DNA of 64,000 nt from Roseibium algicola (GCF_001999245.1 NZ_CP019630.1:4679001-4743000); one strand, 5' to 3'. Counted from the stretch's first letter, positions 1-8,713 are shown. A program made the numbers and translations. Notes: generated by a model from the letters alone, not told the origin.

Positions 1-199
1 GACGAAGGTCTTCAACCACATCAACAAGGCGATGCCTCTCGAGGATGTTGAAACGCTGAAGACGTTCCCGTTTGAGGAAAACCAGTGTGTCCTGTTCGTG
101 AAGACCTACAATTCCTGGCACCACGTCGCGCCGATGACCGGACCGGACGACGCACCCTTGCGCAAGACGCTGACGATCAACATCGAGAGCAAGCTTTAG
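1..199 (+). CDS. C-terminal end of a probable 2-oxoglutarate/Fe(II) oxygenase-like protein (5' end outside window)
   Basis: The frame is open from base 2 and ends at the TAG at 197-199, giving the last 65 residues of a protein whose start lies upstream of the window. The fragment contains VLFVKTYNSWHHVAP, followed by LRKTLTINIE. A late His, then about 15-20 residues on a basic residue next to a beta strand, is the usual C-terminal signature of double-stranded beta-helix 2OG/Fe(II) oxygenases (second iron-binding His, then the 2-oxoglutarate-binding Arg/Lys). That assignment is a motif-level inference from a short fragment. The substrate is unknown, and another cupin-like fold would fit as well. 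Confidence 0.5.
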   Translation, partial: TKVFNHINKAMPLEDVETLKTFPFEENQCVLFVKTYNSWHHVAPMTGPDDAPLRKTLTINIESKL

Positions 200-261
200 G
201 GAAGGCGAGGCCTGTGGAAAAGCTGCAGGCCTCTCGGTATTGTGCTGCTGTTGCACCCAAT

Positions 262-1074
262 TCAGTCGAGACGGGGCAGATCCCTCAATCGCAGGGCAAT
301 GGCTCGCACCGTGTCTTCGTCATATCCGAGGCCAAGGTCGTTGCGCATGAAGCGGCCAAGGTCTTCCGCTTCCTCGATCAGCCACTCCCGCTTGTTGCCG
401 CCACCGACAAACCGGGCCCGGCCGTCCAGAAAACTGATGAAACCCCGATCCGTCAGCCGGTAGAATTTCATGCTGCCCGCAAAGGACTGCCTGGGCGAGG
501 CGGCGCACAGGAAATTGGCGGCTTCAATGTCGACAGGGCGGACGTCTACCCGGTCAAATCCGTAGAGCGCGAACCAACCCTCCTCAGTCTGTCGTTCCAG
601 TACGTGCTCTCCTGACGCAGCTTCAAGGCGTATCCTGTAGACTTGGTCGCGGACCTGCTGGCGTTCTTCTGAAATGCGCACGGGCTCGGCTGGAGCCTGG
701 CCGCCGAACCCGGCATCGACCAGCCATTCGCTGCCATCACACGTCACGACATGGGCAAGGTGTGAGCGTGCTCCACCCTCCGCCGCCCCCATGCGAACCC
801 GGGCAAGCACCTGCCGGGAGGAAAAACCGATGGCTGCCAGTGCGTCACCCAGCAGAGAGTTCAGCTCGAAACAGTAACCGCCGCAACGGTGTTGAACGAG
901 CTTTTGCCAGAGGCTGTCCCGGCCAAGCTCCGGAACCTTGCCAAGAAAAGGCAGAACGTTTTCGAACGGGATTGCGCTGATCTGGGCGGCCTGCAGGGCT
1001 CGCAAGCCGTCCAGGGTGGCCGGGCACGTCTCCAGGCCAATCCGCTCAAGATAAATATTAAGATCGAAGGGCAT
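262..1074 (-). CDS. nat: Arylamine N-acetyltransferase
   Basis: A 270-residue cytoplasmic enzyme that transfers acetyl from acetyl-CoA to arylamines, arylhydrazines and hydroxylamines. The Cys-His-Asp triad is visible: Cys68 in RCGGYCFELN, His105 in RSHLAHVV, and Asp120 in WLVDAGFGG. The N-terminal IPFENV motif is also typical, and the length matches the family (about 270-285). The frame opens 21 codons earlier with TTG at 1137. I chose the ATG at 1074 because family members begin with M-x-x-DLxxYLxRIG; neither start has a strong ribosome binding site. It lies downstream of the ilvN terminator on the same strand, so it is probably a separate unit. The natural substrate is not evident. Confidence 0.92.
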   Translation of the reverse strand: MPFDLNIYLERIGLETCPATLDGLRALQAAQISAIPFENVLPFLGKVPELGRDSLWQKLVQHRCGGYCFELNSLLGDALAAIGFSSRQVLARVRMGAAEGGARSHLAHVVTCDGSEWLVDAGFGGQAPAEPVRISEERQQVRDQVYRIRLEAASGEHVLERQTEEGWFALYGFDRVDVRPVDIEAANFLCAASPRQSFAGSMKFYRLTDRGFISFLDGRARFVGGGNKREWLIEEAEDLGRFMRNDLGLGYDEDTVRAIALRLRDLPRLD

Positions 1075-1201
1075 GGGCAGGTTCTGTCCGGTTTCGAGGT
1101 GTCCGATGCATGTAGGCAAGTCTTCGGCTGTTGCCAAGGAACACGACGGCGGGAGTTCGCCCGACCTGCTGTGTGCCGTGCCTCAACATGGGCAGGAAAA
1201 C

Positions 1202-1236
1202 AAAAAAGGCCCGCCGCACCGGATGCGACGGGCCTT
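1202..1236 (-). terminator. Rho-independent terminator of ilvB-ilvN
   Basis: On the minus strand a GC-rich stem (AAGGCCCG pairing with CGGGCCTT) is followed by a run of six T. It lies 20 bases beyond the ilvN stop codon. Confidence 0.85.
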
Positions 1237-1255
1237 GCGATCAGAAACCGATCTC

Positions 1256-1828
1256 TTAAAGGCCTTCCGGTCCGCGCTGAACGGCAGCAACGCCGGTGCG
1301 GGAGACTTCGACCAGACCGAGCGGTTTCATGATGGAGATGAACTGCTCGATCTTGGAGGTCCGGCCGGTGATCTCGAAGACGAAATGTTCCGTCGTCGCG
1401 TCGATCACGGTGGTGCGAAAGGCATCTGCAAGGCGCAGGGCCTCCAGGCGCTTTTCACCGGTGCCTGCCACCTTCACCAGGGCAAGTTCACGTTCCAGCG
1501 GCTTGTCCTGGTTGGTGCGTTTGGCGCGAACGGTCAGGTCGGTCACCCGGTGCACCGGCACCAGCCGGTCGAGCTGGTGGCGGATCTGCTCGATGATCAT
1601 CGGCGTACCGGTGGTCACGATGGTGATGCGGGACAGGTGTTTCTCGTGTTCGGTTTCCGACACGGTCAGGCTGTCGATGTTGTAACCACGGCCGGAGAAC
1701 AGGCCGATCACGCGGGCGAGGACACCCGGCTCGTTGTCAACGAGCAGCGATAGGGTGTGGGTTTCGATTTCGTTGCTGACTTCGGCCAGGAAATAGGCGG
1801 AAGGCGCATCAACATTCTGTGCGTTCAT
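1256..1828 (-). CDS. ilvN: Acetolactate synthase, regulatory (small) subunit
   Basis: A 190-residue ACT-domain protein that activates the acetolactate synthase catalytic subunit and confers feedback control by branched-chain amino acids. The N-terminal ACT domain is clear (TLSLLVDNEPGVLARVIGLF, then GYNIDSLTVS), followed by the conserved C-terminal half (HFVFEITGRTSKIEQFI). The length is slightly above the common 160-180, because of a short N-terminal extension. The start is 29 bases beyond the ilvB stop, on the same strand, so the two form one operon. Transcription is probably controlled by the attenuator ahead of ilvB, and a terminator follows immediately. Confidence 0.96.
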   Translation of the reverse strand: MNAQNVDAPSAYFLAEVSNEIETHTLSLLVDNEPGVLARVIGLFSGRGYNIDSLTVSETEHEKHLSRITIVTTGTPMIIEQIRHQLDRLVPVHRVTDLTVRAKRTNQDKPLERELALVKVAGTGEKRLEALRLADAFRTTVIDATTEHFVFEITGRTSKIEQFISIMKPLGLVEVSRTGVAAVQRGPEGL

Positions 1829-1857
1829 TTTCTTAAAGTCCTTTTGCCTATTTCACC

Positions 1858-3633
1858 TTAAACGAGCGACTTGCCTTCGGCGCTGATGGCGTTGGCAACC
1901 GCTTCGTCGTTGGCTTCGTCCGGCAGCAGCATTTCGTTGTGAGCCTTGCCCGAGGGGATCATCGGGAAACAGTTGGTCAGATTGGCAACGCGGCAGTCGA
2001 ACAGGACAGGCTTGTCGACGGCAATCATTTCCTCGATTGCCCCGTCCAGATCGCCCGGCTTTTCGACCCGGAACCCGACCCCGCCGTAGGCCTCGGCCAG
2101 CTTGACGAAGTCCGGCAAGCTGTCGGTGTAGGAATGGGACAGACGATTGCCGTGCAGCAGCTGCTGCCACTGGCGCACCATGCCCATGTACTGGTTGTTC
2201 AGGATGAACACCTTGACCGGCAGGCCGAACTGAACGGCAGTCGACATTTCCTGGATGTTCATCAGGATCGATGCATCGCCGGCAATGTCCACGCACAGCG
2301 CGTCGCGGTGGGCCACCTGCGCACCGATGGCAGCCGGCAGGCCGTAGCCCATGGTGCCGAGGCCGCCGGAGGTGAGCCAGTGGTTCGGCTCCTCGAAGCC
2401 GTAGAACTGGGCCGCCCACATCTGGTGCTGGCCGACTTCGGTGGAAATGAAGGTCTTGCGGTGCTTGGTCAGTTCATAGAGCCGCTGGATCGCATATTGC
2501 GGCATGATGACGTCGCTGTTCGGCTTGTAGGCCAGCGAGTTGCGTGCCCGCCACTGATCGATCTGCGTCCACCAGTCCTTCATGGCCTTGGCGTCGGATT
2601 TCAGCGAAGAAGACCGCCAGATCCGCACCAGGTCTTCCAGCACGTGGGCGACATCGCCGATGATCGGCAGGTCGACATTGATCGTCTTGTTGATGGAGGA
2701 CGGATCGATGTCGATATGAATCTTCTTCGAGTTCGGCGAGAAGGCATCGGTCCGGCCGGTGATGCGGTCGTCGAAGCGGGCCCCGATGCAGATCATCACA
2801 TCGCAGTCGTGCATGGTCATGTTGGCTTCGTAGGTGCCATGCATGCCCAGCATGCCGAGCCAGTTGTCGCCAGACGCCGGATAAGCGCCGAGGCCCATCA
2901 GCGTGGAGGTGATCGGGAAGCCGGTCAGCGACACCAGTTCGCGCAGCAACTGGCAGGCCTGCGGGCCGGAGTTGATCACACCGCCGCCTGTATAGAGAAC
3001 CGGCTTCTTGGCGTTGGCCATCAATTCGGCAGCCATGCGGATGCTGGAGGCATCGCCCTTCAATTGCGGACGGTAGCTCTTGTGCGCGGCAGCCGGGTTC
3101 GGCGTCGGGCCCTGGTATGTGCCGGTCGCGAACTGAACGTCTTTCGGAATGTCGACGACAACCGGGCCCGGACGGCCGGAAGTGGCGACATAGAAGGCTT
3201 CATGCAGGATGCGCGGCAGGTCGTCGACATCGCGAACCAGCCAGTTGTGCTTTGTGCAGGGGCGGGTGATGCCGACCGTGTCGCACTCCTGGAAGGCATC
3301 GTTGCCGATCAGATGGGTCGGTACCTGGCCGGAAATGCAGACAAGCGGAATGGAATCCAGCATGGCGTCGGTCAGGGCAGTCACCATGTTGGTGGCGCCT
3401 GGACCGGAGGTGACCAGGGCAACACCCGGTTTGCCGGTGGAGCGGGCATAGCCTTCGGCGGCATGGCCTGCGCCCTGTTCGTGCCGTACGAGAATATGCT
3501 CCAGACCTTCCTGCTGAATGATCTCGTCGTAAATGGGAAGCACAGCACCGCCCGGGTAGCCGAAGATCGTGTCAACTCCCTGGTCTTTCAGCGCCTGGAT
3601 GACCATTTCGGCGCCGGTCATTTCCCGTGTCAT
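1858..3633 (-). CDS. ilvB: Acetolactate synthase, catalytic (large) subunit
   Basis: A 591-residue thiamine-diphosphate enzyme that condenses two pyruvates to acetolactate, or pyruvate with 2-oxobutyrate to acetohydroxybutyrate: the first common step of valine, leucine and isoleucine synthesis. The three TPP-family domains are present. The N-terminal PYR domain has GYPGGAVLPIYD and the activating Glu in VRHEQGAGHAAEGYAR. The middle domain carries FAD-binding features. The C-terminal PP domain has a GDASILMNIQE segment typical of the TPP/Mg motif. It is co-transcribed with ilvN. The 180 bases between the attenuator hairpin and the start codon form the rest of the leader. The ilvB/ilvI naming is a convention; the function is secure. 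Confidence 0.97.
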   Translation of the reverse strand: MTREMTGAEMVIQALKDQGVDTIFGYPGGAVLPIYDEIIQQEGLEHILVRHEQGAGHAAEGYARSTGKPGVALVTSGPGATNMVTALTDAMLDSIPLVCISGQVPTHLIGNDAFQECDTVGITRPCTKHNWLVRDVDDLPRILHEAFYVATSGRPGPVVVDIPKDVQFATGTYQGPTPNPAAAHKSYRPQLKGDASSIRMAAELMANAKKPVLYTGGGVINSGPQACQLLRELVSLTGFPITSTLMGLGAYPASGDNWLGMLGMHGTYEANMTMHDCDVMICIGARFDDRITGRTDAFSPNSKKIHIDIDPSSINKTINVDLPIIGDVAHVLEDLVRIWRSSSLKSDAKAMKDWWTQIDQWRARNSLAYKPNSDVIMPQYAIQRLYELTKHRKTFISTEVGQHQMWAAQFYGFEEPNHWLTSGGLGTMGYGLPAAIGAQVAHRDALCVDIAGDASILMNIQEMSTAVQFGLPVKVFILNNQYMGMVRQWQQLLHGNRLSHSYTDSLPDFVKLAEAYGGVGFRVEKPGDLDGAIEEMIAVDKPVLFDCRVANLTNCFPMIPSGKAHNEMLLPDEANDEAVANAISAEGKSLV

Positions 3634-3810
3634 TCGTTTCGTCCTTGCATTCTCGCCTGTGGATCAGGCTTTGGCTCACATAACTGTTTGTTCTTCTGTC
3701 AATCCTGCCCGATCGGGCGCGGACTGATAAAACACTGTCTGTCTGGCCCGACGCATGCGGCGTCAAAGATCCGGGCAGTGGTGGAAAATGCGTGGTCAGG
3801 AGGCGGGTAC

Positions 3811-3835
3811 AAAAAAAGGCCCCTTTGGGAGCCTT
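3811..3835 (-). terminator. Attenuator hairpin of the ilvBN leader
   Basis: Read on the minus strand, AAGGCTCCC and GGGGCCTT pair around a short A-rich loop, directly followed by seven T. It lies 29 bases past the stop of the leader peptide and about 180 bases before ilvB, so it ends transcription before the structural genes. A second 7-bp helix (GCGCGCC inside the leader reading frame at 3879-3885 with GGCGCGC at 3840-3846) could form upstream of it, as in classical amino-acid attenuators. I could not define the competing antiterminator with certainty. Confidence 0.8.
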
Positions 3836-3863
3836 GGTCGCGCGCCATCCTGTCCGTACGGGG

Positions 3864-3920
3864 TTATCCCGCCGCGGAGGCGCGCTTTCCTACTACTACT
3901 AGAATGAGCGACATTGCCAT
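3864..3920 (-). CDS. ilvBN leader peptide (18 residues, branched-chain-rich)
   Basis: The minus strand encodes MAMSLILVVVGKRASAAG and then TAA. Residues 5-10 are Leu-Ile-Leu-Val-Val-Val, and the three Val codons are consecutive GTA. An AAGGA sequence lies 10 bases before the ATG. A ribosome stalling on the Leu/Ile/Val codons would sit just before the 5' arm of the GCGCGCC helix, which suits a charged-tRNA sensor controlling the attenuator hairpin. The layout (leader ORF, helix, intrinsic terminator, ilvB) is the textbook attenuation arrangement. That this copy works is inferred from layout only. Confidence 0.8.
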   Translation of the reverse strand: MAMSLILVVVGKRASAAG

Positions 3921-4084
3921 GTCGTCCCGGTCCTTTGATGCTGCAGGCCGTCTGGCCCGGTTCGACGTCGTTGTGGAACTCCCGAAACCGGGTTTGTCCC
4001 GCCAACCTGAGGCAAGCCGATATGACAGCGACTTCAACAAGCTGGCCCAAGCCCGTCACGTCTGCCCCGGTCTTGATGCGCCGC

Positions 4085-4113
4085 ACCCTAGTCAGGCGGA
4101 CAAAACCGGTCAA
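4085..4113 (-). promoter_or_regulatory. Possible sigma-70 promoter for the ilv leader
   Basis: On the minus strand TTGACC and TAGGGT are separated by 17 bases, about 165 bases before the leader-peptide start. The -10 box is imperfect. Nothing else in 3921-4266 was recognised. Confidence 0.35.
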
Positions 4114-4266
4114 GCCTTAATTTCGAAAATTGCGCAAAAGATCGAAGATGTTTCTGAAAGTTGCCTTTCAGGCGGCGTTAATGAGCTTTCCTTCCGGCGG
4201 CTGCGGATTTTCTCCGGGTTGCGTTCCTCGCAGACCGGCCATGATAAAAAATTGTCATAAAAACCG

Positions 4267-4295
4267 TTGCGCCAAATCGGATCGCACTATATACA
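4267..4295 (+). promoter_or_regulatory. Possible promoter of tRNA-Lys
   Basis: TTGCGC and TATACA with a 17-base spacer, ending 45 bases before the mature tRNA 5' end. Position and spacing fit a stable-RNA promoter. Confidence 0.45.
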
Positions 4296-4340
4296 CCCGC
4301 CATCCGACGTGCCGCGCGGTTCTCGCGGCCCTGTCGCTTT

Positions 4341-4416
<76 letters not shown>

Positions 4417-4545
4417 TTTTCTTCTCCTGGAAATTATGCAAATGCCAAGGCGCCGCGAGTTCGCGCCGTGCTTCTTATTGTGCATTTTGTCGAGATCTGT
4501 GGCCGCCGGTCGACGGCCACGAGATTCAGTGCGTGGTTGCTGCGA

Positions 4546-4953
4546 TCAGCAGGGGAACTCGTTCGTGATGAATTTCGAATCCTTCAAGGTGGTGAAACAG
4601 GTGTTGCCGTCCTTGAAGTAGGTGTTCTCGTGGCCGCAGACCATTGTCTCGTCCCGGAAGCCCTGTTCACAAAACTGGCCGTCCTTCACTTCCCATTTCA
4701 GTGTTTTCTTCGCGGGCTTTTTACCCGTCACGGTCACCACGGCGATCTTGTTGCCGTTGTCGTTCCACTCGACAATCCAGTCACCGGCTTTCTTGCCGTT
4801 TTTTCCGTAGAAAATTCCTTCGATCTTGTTGCCGGACAAGATCTCGATCCGTTCGGCTTCTGTCATCGGCTTGGCTGATGCCGGAAGATCCTTGGCGATT
4901 GAGCCAGTTGAAATTGCACACATTGCAGCAAGCAAGAAAAGTTGCTTCATCAT
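4546..4953 (-). CDS. Small exported protein of unknown function
   Basis: A 135-residue protein with an N-terminal signal peptide (MMKQLFLLAAMCAISTGSIAK, probable cleavage near residue 20). The mature part is rich in charged residues and Gly/Lys turns, with three cysteines in its second half (FCEQGF, MVCGHE, NTCF) and one as the last residue, which could form two disulfides in the periplasm. The ATG at 4953 was chosen because GGAG lies six bases ahead; the frame continues to a TTG at 4965. The segment MTEAERIEILSGNKIEG vaguely recalls small DUF995-type exported proteins of rhizobia, but I do not claim membership. No neighbour suggests a role. Confidence 0.7.
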   Translation of the reverse strand: MMKQLFLLAAMCAISTGSIAKDLPASAKPMTEAERIEILSGNKIEGIFYGKNGKKAGDWIVEWNDNGNKIAVVTVTGKKPAKKTLKWEVKDGQFCEQGFRDETMVCGHENTYFKDGNTCFTTLKDSKFITNEFPC

Positions 4954-5385
4954 CGTGTTCTCCAATCAAGTTCAATATCAATCAACAAGTCCTTGCACAG
5001 TAACGTCTGAACTGTAGTTGTGCCCGGTGACGGTGACAACTTGATCAAAGGATGTGTTTGGCGGTGCGAATCCAAGAGGGACGATGACCCCTTCGTGAAG
5101 GGGAAATCCGGCCGCGTGGAGTTTCATTCGCACAGCGGTGGATAACCGGCTTGCCTTGCTAGCGGTGAATCTCCGGTTGAAAACTCCCGTTCTTTCAAAC
5201 CGGTACCCGCAAGTTTTAACCTTGATATTTTTTCTTGTTTGACCGCCTTGGCAGACAACTTAACGTGCTGCCAAGCAGGGAAAATCGGTGCCTATTTAAT
5301 CTATTGGCAAACAAGGCGATCGCCGCGTTTGACGCGGCCGCTCTTTGCAGGATGCGGATGAAGGGCAACATCAGACGGGACATCC
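4954..5385. other. Intergenic region, no gene recognised
   Basis: 432 bases between the small exported protein (leftward) and the acetyltransferase-like gene (rightward), so promoters for both should lie here. I see no convincing coding frame, RNA gene or repeat. Confidence 0.5.
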
Positions 5386-6102
5386 ATGCATAAACTGGAT
5401 TTCGAGTTGGACAAGGCACAGCTGAAACGTGCCTGGGGCGTTATAGACAGGGAGTTTCAACGCCTGGGGCTGATGCTGCGCCGCGGGTCGGATTTCGATG
5501 TTGTCGAGGCCATGGCGGCGGCCAGCGGCCTGAAGCGGCTGGAGGGGCATTTTACCCCCAGTCTCAACACCTATACGCCTTCACAGGCGTTCTGGCTGGC
5601 GCTGGTGGATGAGGAAGACCGGATGGTCGGGCGGGTGTGCGCCCGTTTCGACAGAATGGCCTATCCGATGACGCTGACCGATTTCTGGCGCAAATATTTT
5701 CACCGCTGCTACCCGGATGCGGAGGGCGGCAAGGTTGTGCTGAGTGACAAGCAGCCGCGCGTTGGCCGGCGCATTACTGGCGACGTTGTTTATCTGGGCG
5801 GGACGGAAGTTGCCAAGGAGTGGCGCGGTTCGAAGCTCGGCGGCCTGCTCAACCAGATGGCCCAGATCGAGGCATTGGACGAGTGGGGCGCCGGCTTCTA
5901 TTACGGCTGGGTGCAGGGTTTCAACTTCATGGACGGCTTCTGGCGCGACTGCGGCTTTACCCGTGCACACTTTCATGCACTGAACTGGGTTGAGCCGCTG
6001 CCTGGTACGCTGGATGCCAATCTGATTTTTGTTGCGAACACAGCTGACGATGTGTGCGATCTGATTGATAGGATCGCGAATGGACTTCAAGCAAAGTCAT
6101 GA
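5386..6102 (+). CDS. GNAT-like acetyltransferase of unknown substrate
   Basis: A 238-residue soluble protein. The segment VYLGGTEVAKEWRGSKLGGLLNQ resembles motif A of GCN5-related N-acetyltransferases (a beta strand, then a basic/glycine loop that holds the acetyl-CoA pyrophosphate). Before it lies a strand WLALVDEEDRMVGRVCARFD that fits the preceding GNAT sheet. No signal peptide or membrane segment is seen. The start has only a weak GGGA upstream. Its last 146 bases overlap the opposite-strand gene ending at 5957. The acceptor cannot be guessed; the family call is moderate. Confidence 0.65.
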   Translation: MHKLDFELDKAQLKRAWGVIDREFQRLGLMLRRGSDFDVVEAMAAASGLKRLEGHFTPSLNTYTPSQAFWLALVDEEDRMVGRVCARFDRMAYPMTLTDFWRKYFHRCYPDAEGGKVVLSDKQPRVGRRITGDVVYLGGTEVAKEWRGSKLGGLLNQMAQIEALDEWGAGFYYGWVQGFNFMDGFWRDCGFTRAHFHALNWVEPLPGTLDANLIFVANTADDVCDLIDRIANGLQAKS

Positions 6103-6562
6103 GGCAGAAAATCCGCGTGAACCCGGCACTGGTGCGGAATTTCACGAGGAGACGCTGCAGCGTCATGTCCGGCACACCTTCGCCCAGCTTGTTGCCTGTG
6201 CGCTGGATGTCGAACCAGGGCTCGCCTTCCATGGCGATCTGGTAGGCATCAGCAACACCCTGGCGATAGACAGAGGGCAGGAAGCTGGTCGGCGGACGTG
6301 GTGTTTCCGGGTCAAGAGCCTGTGGAAAGAACCGGCGGAAGGTGCTGTGCTTGCCCACAAAGGTCAGCGGCGGCACGTCACCCGGCTCGGCAGTCGGCAA
6401 GGTCATCAGCAGATACGGGCTCAGCTGCGTCATGCGGCTGTCCTGCACGATGATGCCTTCGTTTTCGCGCCAGGTCTTGAACAGAAACTGCGTCTTGTCT
6501 CCCGCCAATCCGTTTTCGATCAGCGAGAAGGGTAGCGGCTCAACAAAAGTGTTGATGCTCAT
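5957..6562 (-). CDS. Conserved-looking hypothetical protein with an antisense-overlapping tail
   Basis: A 201-residue protein. The ATG at 6562 is preceded by GGAGG with eight bases of spacing, a strong start; 31 upstream in-frame codons are therefore excluded. The first 150 or so residues look like a normal globular protein (AYQIAMEGEPWFDIQ, then MTLQRLLVKF). The pattern faintly recalls PAS_5-type proteins of alphaproteobacteria, but this is not secure. The last 48 residues are read antisense through the end of the acetyltransferase gene and are compositionally unlike the rest. The natural stop may have been lost, or the annotated end may be wrong. The upstream 87-residue ORF overlaps its start and is probably co-transcribed. 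Confidence 0.55.
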   Translation of the reverse strand: MSINTFVEPLPFSLIENGLAGDKTQFLFKTWRENEGIIVQDSRMTQLSPYLLMTLPTAEPGDVPPLTFVGKHSTFRRFFPQALDPETPRPPTSFLPSVYRQGVADAYQIAMEGEPWFDIQRTGNKLGEGVPDMTLQRLLVKFRTSAGFTRIFCLMTLLEVHSRSYQSDRTHRQLCSQQKSDWHPAYQAAAQPSSVHESVHG

Positions 6563-6803
6563 GGACGCCTCCAAAGGGACTGGATTTCGGAAGAAACCCC
6601 TTCTGCATGGCTTCGGCATAGATGTCATATCTTGCCGCTGCCGCCAACTGGGCACGTTCGCCGTCGCTCAGCAGGCTGGTCTGGTCGTGGTCGAACAGAT
6701 CGAAGCAATGGAAATCGAGCAGGAACAGACAGTCATATCTTGCTGCAATTTCAAATATTTCCAGGAATTCGAGCTGCTCTTTGGTGTATTGATCTTCGCT
6801 CAT
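6540..6803 (-). CDS. Small hypothetical protein, 87 residues
   Basis: A short acidic protein rich in aromatic residues (LEFLEIFEIAARYDCLFLLDFHCFDLFDHD). Its last 23 bases overlap the start of the next minus-strand gene (6562), an arrangement typical of translational coupling. The ATG at 6803 has AAGG eight bases ahead; an alternative ATG at 6830 would add nine residues. I do not recognise a family. The N-terminal half could form a helix; no membrane segment or signal is convincing. Confidence 0.55.
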   Translation of the reverse strand: MSEDQYTKEQLEFLEIFEIAARYDCLFLLDFHCFDLFDHDQTSLLSDGERAQLAAAARYDIYAEAMQKGFLPKSSPFGGVHEHQHFC

Positions 6804-7361
6804 CCCTGCCGCCTTGTCTTTACATGTCATTTTTTGTTTTGCCTTTCAGACAATTTCCGGCGTCAAGAAACCCATTGAACGGTCTGCTCGCCTGGAAAGC
6901 GGCCGGCTTTTCCCGCCGGTACATCTTCCAGACGTCCCCTGATGTGCAGAGGCCGCTTCAATCCGAGATTGGTATGGATCCCGTTTCGCCAATCGCAGAT
7001 TAGCAAAGAATTTTGCTGCACGCGAGATTTCTTCTTCAACTTTCCTTAGGTGTTACCCAAGAAGCGAAGAAGTAGTCGCCCGTGCACTGTCACGTCACCT
7101 GCAAGTTGACGGTTTTGAAGCCGAAGACAAGGCCAAGACAGCCGGAATCCACCTTTCCGGCAGCGTCAGGAAAACGCCGGGACCGAAAGCTATCGGTTGG
7201 GGAGGGGCGGCGGGAATCGCTTTGACCCCTGATGCGCCAAGCCCGGTTCCAGCTGTCGTTCTGATCAGGACAGTTAGCGCGCCAGGGTGGACGAATGGCG
7301 CCGGCTCGGCGGGCAGGGCACCGGCAGCATGAGCTGCGATTGGCTCCCGACCCGTGCGCCT
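6804..7361. other. Intergenic region, no gene recognised
   Basis: 558 bases between the 87-residue ORF and the 3' end of malonyl-CoA decarboxylase, both on the minus strand. Frames here are short and lack ribosome binding sites. No repeat, tRNA or clear terminator was found. Confidence 0.45.
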
Positions 7362-8636
7362 TCACGCCTGTTGTGCAGCTTCCGCTTCGCGCAAATCCAG
7401 TTTCTTTGCGGCCGCGTCCAGAGACCTGATGTCCGAAGAGGCGACGATTTCCCCTGCCGCCGCATAGCGGTCGTGGTTCTGGGCCACCTTGCCGAGATCG
7501 TAGAGGTAATTCACCATCACGCCGGCAGATTGGGCACGGCCCTTTGCGGAGGTGTCGGCTTCTGCGTGGACGGCATGCACCAGTGCGCCGTTGCCCAGAT
7601 GGAAGCGGGCCACCGGGTCAACCGGCTGTCCGTCCTCGCGGCGGGCAAACAGAAGATAATGCGCGGCGAGGGTGCGCAGCAACTTCGGGTCCGCGTCCTG
7701 AAAAGCAATGCCTTCCGCCGACAGCCATTTCGTCAGGCCAGGGATCGGCGACAGGGTGACGAAGGTTTTCAGTCCCGGCAATTCTGCCGAAAGATCGGCC
7801 GCCACCTGCTTGATCAGGGAGTTGCCGAAGGAAATGCGGGCCAGGCCTTCCTGACAATTGGAAATCGAATAAAACACGGCGGTACGGGCCGTGGCCGATG
7901 TGATGGGTTCCCTGTCAGCTGCCAGAAGGTCCTGGATGGAACCCGGGATGTCTGCGGTGAGCGCGACTTCCACGAAGATCAGCGGTTCGTCGGGCATGGA
8001 CGGGTGGAAAAAGGCGAAGCACCTGCGGTCGCCAGGGGCCAGGCGGCTGCGCAGGTCTTCCCAGCTGGTGATTTCGTGCACGGCCTCATAGGCGATGATC
8101 TTTTCAAGGATATGCGCCGGACTTTCCCAGCTGATCGGCCGCAGCACCAGAAAGCCCCGGTTGAACCAGGAAATGAACAGGTGTCGGAAATCCTGGTCGA
8201 GCGCCTGCAATTCCGGATCGGCGCCTCCGAGGCGCAGGAGGTCGGCGCGCATGCGCACCAGTTGCTCGGTGGCACCGGGAATCTGGTTCAGCCGCCGGAT
8301 CAATTCCTGGCGCTTGGGCTCCACAGCCGCCATGAAGGCCGTGTATGTCTTCCGGTTCGGGCTTGCCTCATAGGCATCCAGGGCAGTGCGCACGCCGGCC
8401 GGATCGATGTTCATGTCGTGGGCAAGGTGGCGGAAGAACTGCAGCTTGTCGCTATCCTCCATTTCCTGAAACCGTTGCAGGAGCGTGCTGGCCGCGGCAA
8501 GGCCCGTCACGTCGCCAGCCGTGCCGACAAGTGCGCTGACCAGATCCTCCATCGGCCGATTGTCGCGCCGGTCCGGCGCCGCTGTGCGATAGCGGCGCTC
8601 GAAGATGGTCGACAGCAGGTCGCCGAGAATGGTCAT
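7362..8636 (-). CDS. Malonyl-CoA decarboxylase
   Basis: A 424-residue enzyme converting malonyl-CoA to acetyl-CoA and CO2. The N-terminal part (residues 1-170) matches the helical oligomerisation domain. The C-terminal GNAT-fold catalytic domain carries the family hallmarks: FFHPSMPDEPLIFVEVAL, the VFYSISNCQEGL segment, and FHLGNGALVHAVHAEAD followed by GVMVNYLYDL, which contain the catalytic Ser/His region. The length agrees with bacterial enzymes (MatA and relatives, 400-460). No matB or matC lies next to it, so the role is probably disposal of malonyl-CoA rather than a full malonate operon. Upstream is the 3' end of the chemoreceptor unit on the same strand. Confidence 0.93.
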   Translation of the reverse strand: MTILGDLLSTIFERRYRTAAPDRRDNRPMEDLVSALVGTAGDVTGLAAASTLLQRFQEMEDSDKLQFFRHLAHDMNIDPAGVRTALDAYEASPNRKTYTAFMAAVEPKRQELIRRLNQIPGATEQLVRMRADLLRLGGADPELQALDQDFRHLFISWFNRGFLVLRPISWESPAHILEKIIAYEAVHEITSWEDLRSRLAPGDRRCFAFFHPSMPDEPLIFVEVALTADIPGSIQDLLAADREPITSATARTAVFYSISNCQEGLARISFGNSLIKQVAADLSAELPGLKTFVTLSPIPGLTKWLSAEGIAFQDADPKLLRTLAAHYLLFARREDGQPVDPVARFHLGNGALVHAVHAEADTSAKGRAQSAGVMVNYLYDLGKVAQNHDRYAAAGEIVASSDIRSLDAAAKKLDLREAEAAQQA

Positions 8637-8713
8637 GTGGGCCTCCAGAACGTCCAGTGAGGGGTGGGCTCTGTCCTGAAGATAAGAGGTGTGAGGCTTT
8701 GACCCAATTCCCC

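Noticed and set aside
1939..4260. A 773-residue plus-strand frame
   Set aside because: It is the antisense shadow of ilvB, with an unlikely composition rich in His, Arg and Val. ilvB has full catalytic motifs on the other strand.
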